Position numbers and translations under genes: made by a program. This document shows positions 15,408-23,941 of a stretch of 64,000 nt of DNA, piece by piece (positions within the stretch are counted from its first letter, which is position 1; the number at the start of each line of letters is the position of its first letter). Where the stretch lies: the NCBI GenBank assembly GCA_018713215.1, contig DVFO01000090.1, positions 22,791-86,790 of the forward strand, read 5' to 3'. The notes under the pieces were generated by a model. It saw only the letters and a list, made by a program, of their open reading frames with translations, was not told the origin of the DNA and did no database searches. The DNA is from Enterenecus faecium (GTDB lineage Bacteria; Bacillota; Clostridia; Oscillospirales; Oscillospiraceae).

Positions 15408-16709
15408 TCACTCCATCAGCAGGCCGTACTTCTTGCGCATACGCCGAATTTTCTTCAGCATGGGCTTGGCACACAGCAGCAGAAACACCACGGTGGACAC
15501 CCCGTGGGTGATGTTCACGGGAAACCCCGCCACATAGCAGGCCAACGCCGACTGCCAGGTGAGTCCGTCCAACACAAATAAAGCGGTGGAAGTGTCCAGC
15601 AACAGGCCGTAGATGACCACCGTGGCCAGAAACCCATACACGCATACCCCCACCAGTGGGAGATTCCCCCGCCGCATCCGCTTTTCAAAGAGCAGCCCCG
15701 CCAAGAAGCCGATGACGCCAAAGGCAAACATCTGCCAGGGGGTCCAAGGCCCCTGTCCAAAGAAAAAGTTGGACACAAATCCAGTCATGGCTCCGGTGAG
15801 GAATCCCGCCTCTGCCCCCAGCCCAATGCCCGCCACGATCACCAAGGCGGTCACCGGTTTGAAATGGGGGAGCATGAAAAACACCGCCCGCCCCGCCGTG
15901 GCGATGACCACCAGAGAGGAGATGAGCACCAGTTCCCTGGCCTGGGGACGGCGGTCCTCAAAGGCGGCAAAAAATGGGAGCATGGCCGCCACAATAACGC
16001 AGATGGAGATGAAATAGTAGCTGCGCCCCTTCAAAAACACAATGCCAAAGGCGATAAGCAGCGGGATGAGCACCAAAATCACCCCAGCGGCCAATCGGGT
16101 CCGCCGTCCCATGCCCCGGACGGTGGGCACCGAGGCCAACTCCACCCGCTGGGTGTTCAGCAACCGCCCTGCTCCCAACAAAAGGGCCAGCCCTGCCGCC
16201 CCTTGGCCGCAGGCAAACCCGGTCAGCTGTATATGGCTGAACACCGTCAGGTCCCAGAAGGTGTTCCCCTGGCCCAGGGCGGCATTGAGCACCCCACTCA
16301 GGCGAACGAGCACCACCGCCGCCCCCGCCACCGAGAGCAGGGACAGGAGGGCGGACAGCCGCACCGATGCCGTGGCGCATTTCTTGCGTCGCCAGGCCAG
16401 TCCAGCAGCAAGGAGCAGAACAGGAATGGAGATCCCCGCTGCCAGCTGGGTCGCCCTCAGTCCCACCAGCATTCCCCCGTCCAGGGTCAGCAGCTGGGGA
16501 GCCTGCACCAGGTACAGCTGTCGTGCCAAGTCCACACTCTCCCCCACGCGCCACAGGGAAAACTGGTCGGACAGGCCCTGATAAGCCAGCTCCGGGATGA
16601 AAAACCAGGGGGCAAAGGCCGCATTGGCCGCCATGGCCACACACAGCCACACCGCCGCCATCACCCAGCTGTCCGCCCCGGTGCCCGTCTTCACTTGTCT
16701 TGCGTACAT
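15408..16709 (-). CDS. ECF transporter S component (cobalamin type inferred), extended N-terminus
   Basis: 433 residues from the ATG at 16709, which overlaps the ATPase end by 19 nt. The C-terminal ~200 residues look like an ECF S component: ELVLISSLVVIATAGRAVFF, FKPVTALVIVAGIGLGAEAG, TGFVSNFFFGQGPWTPWQM and IGFLAGLLFEKRM. The first ~230 residues add about five membrane helices not found in the usual ~180-residue S protein. It should bind the vitamin and dock on the EcfT/EcfA module encoded just upstream. Substrate assignment to B12 rests on the riboswitch and the DUF4430 partners, not on residues of this protein. Confidence 0.85.
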   Translation of the reverse strand: MYARQVKTGTGADSWVMAAVWLCVAMAANAAFAPWFFIPELAYQGLSDQFSLWRVGESVDLARQLYLVQAPQLLTLDGGMLVGLRATQLAAGISIPVLLLAAGLAWRRKKCATASVRLSALLSLLSVAGAAVVLVRLSGVLNAALGQGNTFWDLTVFSHIQLTGFACGQGAAGLALLLGAGRLLNTQRVELASVPTVRGMGRRTRLAAGVILVLIPLLIAFGIVFLKGRSYYFISICVIVAAMLPFFAAFEDRRPQARELVLISSLVVIATAGRAVFFMLPHFKPVTALVIVAGIGLGAEAGFLTGAMTGFVSNFFFGQGPWTPWQMFAFGVIGFLAGLLFEKRMRRGNLPLVGVCVYGFLATVVIYGLLLDTSTALFVLDGLTWQSALACYVAGFPVNITHGVSTVVFLLLCAKPMLKKIRRMRKKYGLLME

Positions 16710-18340
16710 GCCCGCACCACATCCTCCACCGTCACCGCCTGGGGAAAGACCTCCCGTGCCATCTGATTGGCGGCGGTGGTGTAAAAATGATTGCCCAGAA
16801 AAAAGTCCCGGGCGGGCTTCTGGCACACCAACTGGCCCCGGAACATCAGCCCACAGGTATCCGCATAGGCGGCGCAGAACTCCACATCGTGGGAGACCAT
16901 GAACACCGTCTTGCCCTGTTCGGTAAGCGCTCCCAGCACCTGGGCCAGGGTCTGTTTATAGCACCCGTCCAATCCCTTGGTGGGCTCGTCCAACAGGAGA
17001 ATCTCCGGGTCCAGCAATAGCACCTTGGCCAGAGCCGCCCGCTGCTGCTCTCCCCCGGACAAATCATAGGGGTGCTGACCCAGCAGCCCCTCCAGCTGGG
17101 TCACTCGGATGGCCTGGGCCAGACGGTCCTCCCGTTCCTTTCTGGACACGGGCAGCTCGTCCAGCAGCTCCTCCAGGTCTGCCCCCACCGTGTCCTGCAC
17201 AAAGAGGCACTGGGGATTCTGGGGCAAGACCCCCAGCACACCCCGCTCCAGAGACATCCCCCGCTTTCGCACTTGACCGCCGATGCGGATTTGGCCCCGG
17301 TAGGGGTGATTCTCTCCAGAGAAGAGGGAGAGGGCGGTGGTCTTGCCCCCTCCGTTGCCACCCATGAGGGCGTACAGCTGTCCTCTGGGCACCTGGAGGT
17401 TGAGCCCCTGGAGCACATCCGCCCCGTGGCGGTCATAGCGGAACCACACCTCTCTGGCCTCCAGGGCAAAGTCCCTGGGTGCGGGCTGGGTGTGGGGCTC
17501 CATGGGGGGCTGGGGCTTGTCCCGGTACTGCTCCAGCCAGGTCCGCCCCTCCTTCACTGTCATGGGGCAGGCCTCTCCCCCGTCCACCCGGTTGTAAATT
17601 TGCATGGGCACCGGGCAGCACACTGCCAGGGGGTGGTGGGCCAGAGCCCGCCCCACCTGCCGTGGGGAGCCGTCACAGAGGATTTTGCCCTCCTCCAGCA
17701 CCACCACCCGGTCCGCCATGGGGAACACCTGGTCCAGGCGGTGCTCCACCACCACCACCGTCAGCCCCAGCTGCTGGTTGAGCCGCTGGAGGGTGTGGAG
17801 AAAGTCGGTGGCCGCCATGGGGTCCAACTGGGAGGTGGGCTCGTCCAGCACCAGCACCTGGGGGTGCATGGCCATCACCGAGGCCAGGTTGAGAAGCTGC
17901 TGTTCTCCGCCGGACAACTCCTCCACCTTCCGGTCAAACCAGCCCTGAAGGCCAAAATAGCTGGCCATCTCCGCCACCCGCAGCCGCATGTCTCCCAGCT
18001 CCAGCCCCAGGTTTTCCAGGCCGAAGGCCATCTCATGCCACACCTTGTCGGTGACCAGCTGCTGCTGGGGATTTTGCATCACAAAGCCAATCTCCCCCGC
18101 CTGGGTGCGCAAATCCACCTGGTGCAGCGGGGTTCCCTTGTAGAAAATCTCTCCGGTTTGGGTCCCGTGTGGGGTCAGTGCGCTTTTGAACTGGCGGATG
18201 AGGGTGGATTTCCCGCACCCGGACCGCCCGCAGATCACCACGAATTCCCCTGCCTCAATCTGGAGAGACACCTCTCGCAGCGCGGGGACCGACGCGTCGG
18301 GATAGGAGAAGGTCAAATTTTGCACATCCAATAACGCCAT
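16691..18340 (-). CDS. ECF transporter fused ATPase (EcfA1-EcfA2)
   Basis: 549 residues with two complete ABC domains. Domain 1: Walker A CGRSGCGKSTLI, Q-loop MQNPQQQLVTDKVWHEMAFG, signature LSGGEQQLLNLA, Walker B VLVLDEPTSQLDP. Domain 2: Walker A GGNGGGKTTALS, QNPQCLFVQDTVGADL, signature LSGGEQQRAALA, Walker B ILLLDEPTKGLD. A linker of about 50 residues separates them. The order CbiO-CbiO is typical of vitamin ECF systems. The start at 18340 lies 28 nt inside the T-component gene, so the genes are coupled. Confidence 0.95.
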   Translation of the reverse strand: MALLDVQNLTFSYPDASVPALREVSLQIEAGEFVVICGRSGCGKSTLIRQFKSALTPHGTQTGEIFYKGTPLHQVDLRTQAGEIGFVMQNPQQQLVTDKVWHEMAFGLENLGLELGDMRLRVAEMASYFGLQGWFDRKVEELSGGEQQLLNLASVMAMHPQVLVLDEPTSQLDPMAATDFLHTLQRLNQQLGLTVVVVEHRLDQVFPMADRVVVLEEGKILCDGSPRQVGRALAHHPLAVCCPVPMQIYNRVDGGEACPMTVKEGRTWLEQYRDKPQPPMEPHTQPAPRDFALEAREVWFRYDRHGADVLQGLNLQVPRGQLYALMGGNGGGKTTALSLFSGENHPYRGQIRIGGQVRKRGMSLERGVLGVLPQNPQCLFVQDTVGADLEELLDELPVSRKEREDRLAQAIRVTQLEGLLGQHPYDLSGGEQQRAALAKVLLLDPEILLLDEPTKGLDGCYKQTLAQVLGALTEQGKTVFMVSHDVEFCAAYADTCGLMFRGQLVCQKPARDFFLGNHFYTTAANQMAREVFPQAVTVEDVVRACTQDK

Positions 18341-19203
18341 TTCAAATCCTCCACCAAGTTGAGTATCAAAGGCAGGGCGCACAGCACCCCGTAGAGGGCA
18401 TAGCACACACAGGCCGGGACGGTGGCCCCGTTCAGCCGCCACACTGGGAAATACAGCATGTTCAGCTGTCCCGTGACCACCCCTGCCGCCACGCATCCAA
18501 AGCACAGGGCCATACCCGCCGCCAAGGCGGTGGAACGTCCATCCCATCGGAAGGGGTGGTATAGGGTGCGCCCCCGCAGGCCATAGCCTCGGGCTCGCAT
18601 GGAGTCAGCGGTGTCCACCGAGTGCTCCAAAGACCAGGTGACCAGGATGGACAACACCCGCACCCCCTTTTTCAGCCGCTGCCATGGGGTCCCCTCCCCC
18701 ACGTCCCGGCCCACGCACCGCTGGGCTGCCATCACCCGCTTGGCCTGGGTCAAAAATAGGGGGAGAAAGCGCAGCACCATGGAGAAGATGAGGGCTAGAG
18801 CGGGAAAGCCCTTGCCAAAGAGGTACACCACCTTGTCCTCCGTCATGACGTCCTGCCAGGTGGCACACCACAAGATGACCCCCCCCATCATCCCCCCGGT
18901 GCACAACCCGTACACCACAGACTCCAGGGTCACGGGGTTTCCTGAGGGCAGATAGCCCAGGATGGTGAGGCCCTGGTGGGAGAAGAGGGGGTTGACCACC
19001 GCCGAAAGCACCACTACCGGAAGGGCCAGCAGGCACACCCGAACAAGCCCCTTCCCGCCCCGCAGGCGGAGGAGATAGGCGGCGGCAGCAACCCCCGACA
19101 CCACCAACAGCACCGGGTGCATGTAAAAGAGGGTGACCCCCAGCACCAGAAGGTAAAAGATGAAATTGATACCTGGATGACAGCGGGAAAACTCGTCCTT
19201 CAC
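18313..19203 (-). CDS. ECF transporter T component (CbiQ-like)
   Basis: 296 residues from a GTG at 19203 (GGAGGAGAGG upstream). Membrane helices INFIFYLLVLGVTLFYMHPV, CLLALPVVVLSAVVNPLFSH and ALALIFSMVLRFLPLFLTQA. The coupling-helix signatures are present: QAKRVMAAQRCVGRDVG and DSMRARGYGLRGRT, the latter carrying the Ala-Arg-Gly motif that contacts the ATPases. Operon partner of the fused ATPase and S component. Confidence 0.93.
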   Translation of the reverse strand: MKDEFSRCHPGINFIFYLLVLGVTLFYMHPVLLVVSGVAAAAYLLRLRGGKGLVRVCLLALPVVVLSAVVNPLFSHQGLTILGYLPSGNPVTLESVVYGLCTGGMMGGVILWCATWQDVMTEDKVVYLFGKGFPALALIFSMVLRFLPLFLTQAKRVMAAQRCVGRDVGEGTPWQRLKKGVRVLSILVTWSLEHSVDTADSMRARGYGLRGRTLYHPFRWDGRSTALAAGMALCFGCVAAGVVTGQLNMLYFPVWRLNGATVPACVCYALYGVLCALPLILNLVEDLKWRYWMCKI

Positions 19204-19222
19204 GCCGCCCTCTCCTCCTCTC

Positions 19223-19945
19223 TTACAAATCAAAGCCCAGATCGCAGGTGTACTTAAATTCGATGACGTCTCCATTCTTCACCGTGTACTTGCTCACTCC
19301 GTAGTTGGGCTTCACCCCGTTGACGTAGTACATCCAGCCGGACCCGGCCCCACAGTCGAACTCATAGAGGTTGTTGATGCCCTCAATGTAATGGCCGCCA
19401 AAGCCGGGGGTGTACTCGTACTCCATGTGAATGCCGTAGGTCTGGGTGGCTCGGAGGAGCACGTCAAACACCGACTCCCCTTCTTCAAAGGAGATGGCCT
19501 TGCGGGACAAAATCACTCCGTCTGAGGGCACCAAGCTCTCCTTCCCTGGAGTCAGGTCCTCCATACGGCCCAAAATAGTCTTGCACTCAATGGAGAGATA
19601 GCAGGTGTTGACCTTAGGCGTGGGGGTCGGTTTGGGGGTGGGAGCGGGCGTGGCCTTCACTGCCGGCTTCTGAGTGGGCTTGGGTGTCGGTGCCGGCGTG
19701 GCTGCCGCTGCGGACGACTCCCCCCGGTCCTGACTCTGGGCGGGCTGCTGGGTCTCCGCCGGGGCCTCACTGGCCTGGGGTTCCCCAGAGGGCTGGTCGC
19801 TGGGGGCGAGGCTCTCCTCCACTCCCACGGTGGGGGACACTGTGGGGGTGACCACAGCGCCCTGCTCCCCGGTATTCCCGCAGGCCACCAAGGTCAGCAG
19901 CAACAACAGGGAAAACAGGCACATCCATCGTTTCAAATGCTTCAT
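19223..19945 (-). CDS. DUF4430 (transcobalamin-C-like) lipoprotein
   Basis: 240 residues. Signal peptide with lipobox LLLLTLVACGN; mature protein anchored through that Cys. Residues ~25-110 are a Pro/Thr/Ala-rich spacer (TPAPTPKPTPTPK repeats). The C-terminal ~125 residues form a DUF4430 domain: TCYLSIECKTILGRM, FEEGESVFDVLLRATQTYGI, DCGAGSGWMYYVNGVKPNYG and VKNGDVIEFKYTCDLG. DUF4430 resembles the beta domain of human transcobalamin/intrinsic factor. Placed in a B12-riboswitch operon with an ECF transporter, it is probably the membrane-proximal cobalamin-binding protein. Binding residues cannot be confirmed here. Confidence 0.85.
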   Translation of the reverse strand: MKHLKRWMCLFSLLLLLTLVACGNTGEQGAVVTPTVSPTVGVEESLAPSDQPSGEPQASEAPAETQQPAQSQDRGESSAAAATPAPTPKPTQKPAVKATPAPTPKPTPTPKVNTCYLSIECKTILGRMEDLTPGKESLVPSDGVILSRKAISFEEGESVFDVLLRATQTYGIHMEYEYTPGFGGHYIEGINNLYEFDCGAGSGWMYYVNGVKPNYGVSKYTVKNGDVIEFKYTCDLGFDL

Positions 19946-19972
19946 AGGCTCTCCTCATACGCCGGAGGCTTT

Positions 19973-22900
19973 TTAGCCCCGGCTCTTTCTCTTACGGTCG
20001 GTCCAAACAGCGGCACACAGCCCCGCTGCGCTCATGCCCAGAATCACCAGAGATTCCACCAGGGGGCTGGCATCTCCGGTCTGGGGCACCTGGGGGTCCT
20101 TCTCCCCGCTGCCCGGATTCTCTCCGCTGTCTCCATCCTCTGTGGGGGGCGCGGGGGTCCACTGGGTCAGGTCAAAGAGGGTGTTCTCCCCTGCCACAAA
20201 GCGACGGTAGGCCTCCAAGGCGTAGCCGATCTGCACGGTGCCCATGCCGTCGGGCTGGTCACTGCTCATAAAGGTGGTAAAGCCGGACTCCCGCTTGAAC
20301 TGGTCCAGTTTGGTGACCAGATTGTAGTTGCCATGGGTAAACCCGTTGTCCGGGTCCAGAGGGTCGATGCCCGCCACCGCCAGGGCGGTGAGCACCTGGG
20401 CGGCGGTACAGCCGTTGTCGTCTCCCTCATTGATGTAGCCGCAGTCGCTGGTCATCTGGCTGCGCAGGTACTCCAGCGCCCGGTCAAAGGCCAGGTCCAC
20501 CTGCTCCATGTCTCGGTAGGGGGCCAGGGCCTGGAGGGTCATGGCGGTGACATCCACGCTCACCGTGTCCGCCGAAGACAGGCCAAACCCGCCGTTGGCA
20601 TTTTGGAAGGTGAGAAGTTTCTCAATAAGGGTCTCCCGGGTCCACCGGGCATCCTGGGGCACCTCGTAGTCCTTGGTGTCCAGGGCCAACAGGATATAGC
20701 TCATCATGTTGGAGGTCATGCGGTCCAGGTTGGGGTAGTTGTACAAGGTCTCAATGAGGTTCATCCCCGCCACGTCGGTGGGGTCCTTCCCCATGGCCAG
20801 CAGCGCCACCACCACGCGGAAGTAGTCGGTGGGCAGCATTCTCCCGCCGCTTTCCAGCTGTTGGGTAATACAGGCGTAGCAGCTGTCCAAATCGCTCTGG
20901 CTGAGGCTGGCCCCGGCCCGGAGCAGGGTAAACAGGCTCCACTCGGCCCCATAGGTGTAATTGCCCTCCAGCTGGCTGTCCAGGTAGGACAGAGCGTGGC
21001 GGATGTTGCCCGTGACATATCGGTCAAAGTCCAGGTCCTCCACAGCGTCCGGCTGGGTCACCGTCACGGTGAACTGGATGGGCTTGGCTCCCTTGGTGTC
21101 ATCCAGGGGAGTGCCCGTCACCGTCACCGTGCCCTGCTCCAGGGCGGACAGGGTGTGAGTGGTGGTCATGGTGCCGGGGGTGCTGGTGACATAGTCGTTG
21201 ACCTTCACAATCCCTTCCTGGCTGTAGGTCCAGGTGAACCGCTGGTTGGTGGCGTTTACAGGAGTCACCAGCAGGTCCAGGTTCATGGACTCATACTGGG
21301 CCAGAGTGAGGGCGGTCTCCTCCATCTCCACCTGCTCCAGGGGATGCTTATACTCAAAGCGAATGGTAATGTCCTGGGTGGCTGCGGGGTTGTCCACGCT
21401 GGTGACGGTAAACCGGGCCATGCCCGCCTTCTTGGGAACGATACCATTGCCATACGTGGCCTGGAACTCCGCCACATCCGGGTCGTGGGACACCCACACT
21501 ACGTCCTTGACGGTGGCGTTATAGGGCTCAATGTTGATCTCATAGCGCCGCGCAGGGTCCGTATCATGGGAGGTAATGCCCACGTACTGGTTGCCCAGGC
21601 CGTTCCACCCCTCAATGTAGAACACCTCAGGATAGGTCACCGTCAGGCCTGTGACGTCAATGCGCTGGGCGGTGGCCTGGAAACTCACCATAACCTGAGG
21701 GTTATCCGCCAGGGATACGGTAAAGGTGTGCATGGACTGGTCCTCGGAAAAGAACTCCAGGCCGTTCTCCCCATCCAGGGTATAGATATAGGAGCCCTCA
21801 GTGGAGGTCATCTCCAGAGCCTGATTGGGGATGGTGATGTACACCCCGTCCAGGCAGCCCTTCACCGTCAGCTGCTGGGGCTGGGTGCCGCTCAAATGGA
21901 GGGGCTCCTCCTCGGTGACAGGCCAGCCATCCTGGTACAGCTTCAGGTCGGTGACCTGGGTGGGCACCACCTTCAAGGTGAAGGTGGCCAGCTCCTGAGC
22001 CACATACCAGTCGGGGTTCTTGTCGTAGACATGGGCCTGATATTCGCCCACAGAAGGATAAAACTTACCGCCGGAGGAAATGTGGATGGTGGAGGACTCC
22101 GAGCCTCCGTTCTGCTGGCTACAGCTCCAATAGGTGCTCTGTCCCTCAGCTACGCCCTCCAGCACAAACCGCCCCTCATCCAGCGCGGAGAGGGTGAAGG
22201 TGTGAGTATCGTCCCACTGGGTGATGCGCCCGTCCGTGTGGTAAAACACCACCGTGGGGGTGGTAGGCACTTCTCGAGGGGTGACGGTGACGGTGCACAC
22301 AGCGCTGCAATCGCCAGCCGTCACCGTGATCTGAGCGCTTCCCGCCTGGCGGGCCACCACCAGGCCGCTGTCATCCACGCTAACAATGTCGGGGGCACTG
22401 CTCTGCCACACCACAGCGTCGGTGGAGTCTGCCGGGGTTACCGTGGCGGTGAGCCGCCCCTCCTGGCCCTCCTCCAGGTCCAGCTTGGTCTCACTCAGGG
22501 TAACGGACTGGGCGGCAATGCCCGTCACGGTCACCATCACCGTGGCCTTCACCGTCTCGTTGGCCTGGGCAGTGATGACGGCGGTGCCCTCTCCCACAGC
22601 CCGGACCACGCCCTGATCGGTGACCTGGGCCACGCGGGTGTCCTCACTGTACCACACCACGGTGTCGTTGCTCTCCTCCGGGATCACCGTGGCGGTGAGG
22701 GTCTGGGTCTCTCCCACCATCAGGGTCACTTCCCCGGGGGTCACGGTGATATCGGTGGCGGGGACCTTCTGGGCCAGCAGTTGGGAGACAATCTGGGTCT
22801 GCTCATTCACCTGCTCCTGGGTGGCCGTCCCATCCACCGCCACCTGCAACGCCTGCTCATAGACCTGGGCGTTGGCATCAATCTGGGCCTGGGTCAGCTG

Positions 22901-23422
22901 GGCCAGGCTGGACACCAGCTTGTCCTTGTTAATGCCCAGAGCACCCTGTCCGCCCTCTGCGGCAGGCGGGATGTAGTCGGGGGTGCCCTGGGCGCTGTCC
23001 TGGACGTAAATGAGGCGAATCACCTCACCGGGCTGCACCTGGTACTTGTTGCCCACCTTGACACTGTCCACGAAGGGCCACCAGGCTTTTTTGCCCCAGT
23101 TCACCTCACCCACCGCTGGGCCATCGTTGGGAGTGACAGTAAAGCCGTACAGGGTGCTGTAGGTCACGCTGCCCCGGTCCTGATAGCCTCGTTGCAGCAC
23201 GTCCACCAGGATATCTCCCTCCTCCAGTTCCACTTGGGTGGGGGGCAGATAGTACATGGTGCGGCCACTCTCGTCGGTGTACTCCATGGTCACCGTCACG
23301 GTCTGCGCTCCGTTCCGGCTGGCGTCCAGAGCCAACGCCCCGGATACCAGGGCCCACACCATGGCCAGGGTCAGCAGCAGACTCAGCCACCGCCGCCCCC
23401 TTCTTCTCGCTTCTGCTCTCAT
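19973..23422 (-). CDS. Cell-wall-anchored protein with DUF4430, Ig-like and alpha/alpha-toroid domains
   Basis: 1149 residues. Signal peptide 1-32. Residues ~38-140 form a DUF4430-like domain (TVTVTMEYTDESGRTMYYLP, EEGDILVDVLQRGY, VQPGEVIRLIYVQD). Two Big2 Ig-like domains follow (~226-385). A long beta-rich middle (~390-760) is unassigned. Residues ~785-1075 show the alpha/alpha-toroid pattern of the prenyltransferase/squalene cyclase family (LLTFQNANGGFGLSSADT, MTLQALAPYRDMEQ, AAQVLTALAVAGIDP). The C-terminus is a sortase signal: VPQTG, hydrophobic helix, RKRKSRG. Toroid plus DUF4430 are also the two halves of intrinsic factor. It is the first gene behind the cobalamin riboswitch; B12 capture is inferred. 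Confidence 0.85.
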   Translation of the reverse strand: MRAEARRRGRRWLSLLLTLAMVWALVSGALALDASRNGAQTVTVTMEYTDESGRTMYYLPPTQVELEEGDILVDVLQRGYQDRGSVTYSTLYGFTVTPNDGPAVGEVNWGKKAWWPFVDSVKVGNKYQVQPGEVIRLIYVQDSAQGTPDYIPPAAEGGQGALGINKDKLVSSLAQLTQAQIDANAQVYEQALQVAVDGTATQEQVNEQTQIVSQLLAQKVPATDITVTPGEVTLMVGETQTLTATVIPEESNDTVVWYSEDTRVAQVTDQGVVRAVGEGTAVITAQANETVKATVMVTVTGIAAQSVTLSETKLDLEEGQEGRLTATVTPADSTDAVVWQSSAPDIVSVDDSGLVVARQAGSAQITVTAGDCSAVCTVTVTPREVPTTPTVVFYHTDGRITQWDDTHTFTLSALDEGRFVLEGVAEGQSTYWSCSQQNGGSESSTIHISSGGKFYPSVGEYQAHVYDKNPDWYVAQELATFTLKVVPTQVTDLKLYQDGWPVTEEEPLHLSGTQPQQLTVKGCLDGVYITIPNQALEMTSTEGSYIYTLDGENGLEFFSEDQSMHTFTVSLADNPQVMVSFQATAQRIDVTGLTVTYPEVFYIEGWNGLGNQYVGITSHDTDPARRYEINIEPYNATVKDVVWVSHDPDVAEFQATYGNGIVPKKAGMARFTVTSVDNPAATQDITIRFEYKHPLEQVEMEETALTLAQYESMNLDLLVTPVNATNQRFTWTYSQEGIVKVNDYVTSTPGTMTTTHTLSALEQGTVTVTGTPLDDTKGAKPIQFTVTVTQPDAVEDLDFDRYVTGNIRHALSYLDSQLEGNYTYGAEWSLFTLLRAGASLSQSDLDSCYACITQQLESGGRMLPTDYFRVVVALLAMGKDPTDVAGMNLIETLYNYPNLDRMTSNMMSYILLALDTKDYEVPQDARWTRETLIEKLLTFQNANGGFGLSSADTVSVDVTAMTLQALAPYRDMEQVDLAFDRALEYLRSQMTSDCGYINEGDDNGCTAAQVLTALAVAGIDPLDPDNGFTHGNYNLVTKLDQFKRESGFTTFMSSDQPDGMGTVQIGYALEAYRRFVAGENTLFDLTQWTPAPPTEDGDSGENPGSGEKDPQVPQTGDASPLVESLVILGMSAAGLCAAVWTDRKRKSRG

Positions 23423-23456
23423 GTTCTCAAGTCCTTTCCTGGGAAATGAATATCAA

Positions 23457-23489
23457 AAAGCGGCTGCAACCCATGGTTGCAGCCGCTTT
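23457..23489 (-). terminator. Attenuator terminator of the cobalamin riboswitch
   Basis: 15-bp perfect stem AAAGCGGCTGCAACC / GGTTGCAGCCGCTTT with a 3-nt loop, followed on the minus strand by TTTTTGATA. It lies between aptamer and start codon, so B12 binding most likely promotes termination. Confidence 0.92.
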
Positions 23490-23535
23490 CAGGCAACACA
23501 AAAGGAAGGCCCGCCCATCGCCTTGGGCGCACCTT

Positions 23536-23703
23536 GGTCCCATCATATGCAGGTCTTCTGGCTCTGGCCTCATCGCCCTGGCCGTCTTCCCAGAAACTTC
23601 CGTTTCCAGTGACATATTGGCCAGCACTCTTCCATTACAGCGGCGGCTCCGCACAGGTTTTGCACCTGTTTCCCTTTTCAATCTGCCCGATCACAGATCA
23701 CAC
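23536..23703 (-). promoter_or_regulatory. Cobalamin riboswitch aptamer
   Basis: Reading the minus strand: AAGGGAA, then AGGTGCAAAACCT, GCGGAGCCGCCGCTGTAA (the conserved core, about 23636-23680) and the B12 box AGCCAGAAGACCTGC (23563-23549). Element order and spacing match the cobalamin riboswitch class. It precedes the surface-protein/ECF operon. A TATAAT on the minus strand (23732-23727) with a weak -35 is the likely promoter. The whole 518-nt space to the next gene is filled by this leader, its promoter, and about 200 nt of A/T-rich DNA before the PHP gene in which nothing else was seen. Confidence 0.93.
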
Positions 23704-23726
23704 ATGTGGTTTATGTAATTATCTCT

Positions 23727-23732
23727 ATTATA
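23727..23732 (-). promoter_or_regulatory. -10 element of the cobalamin operon promoter
   Basis: Minus-strand TATAAT about 25-30 nt upstream of the first riboswitch helix. The hexamer 17 nt further up (TTTTCG) is a poor -35. Confidence 0.5.
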
Positions 23733-23941
23733 CATGGCAGGCAGGCAAACGAAAAGGGGAATTTTGCACCCAGGCCATTTCTAGTGATTTTATCCCCATA
23801 CCCTCCGTTTACCTGGGCCAAACTGTTCTATTTCCACATAATATATTTTTCCATGACATTCTCCTTTTCTCTTTTGCAAAATTCCGGTATACTAAAAGCA
23901 AGAACCATACATTTCACGAGCTACAGAAAGAAGGTCACTGT

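Noticed and set aside
19937..23449. 1170-codon open frame antisense to the B12 surface protein
   Set aside because: Low-complexity His/Gly/Val translation, no signal or domain; the minus strand has signal peptide, domains and sorting signal.
23427..23681. 84-codon frame inside the riboswitch leader
   Set aside because: It reads through the aptamer and terminator stem; the RNA structure explains the sequence.
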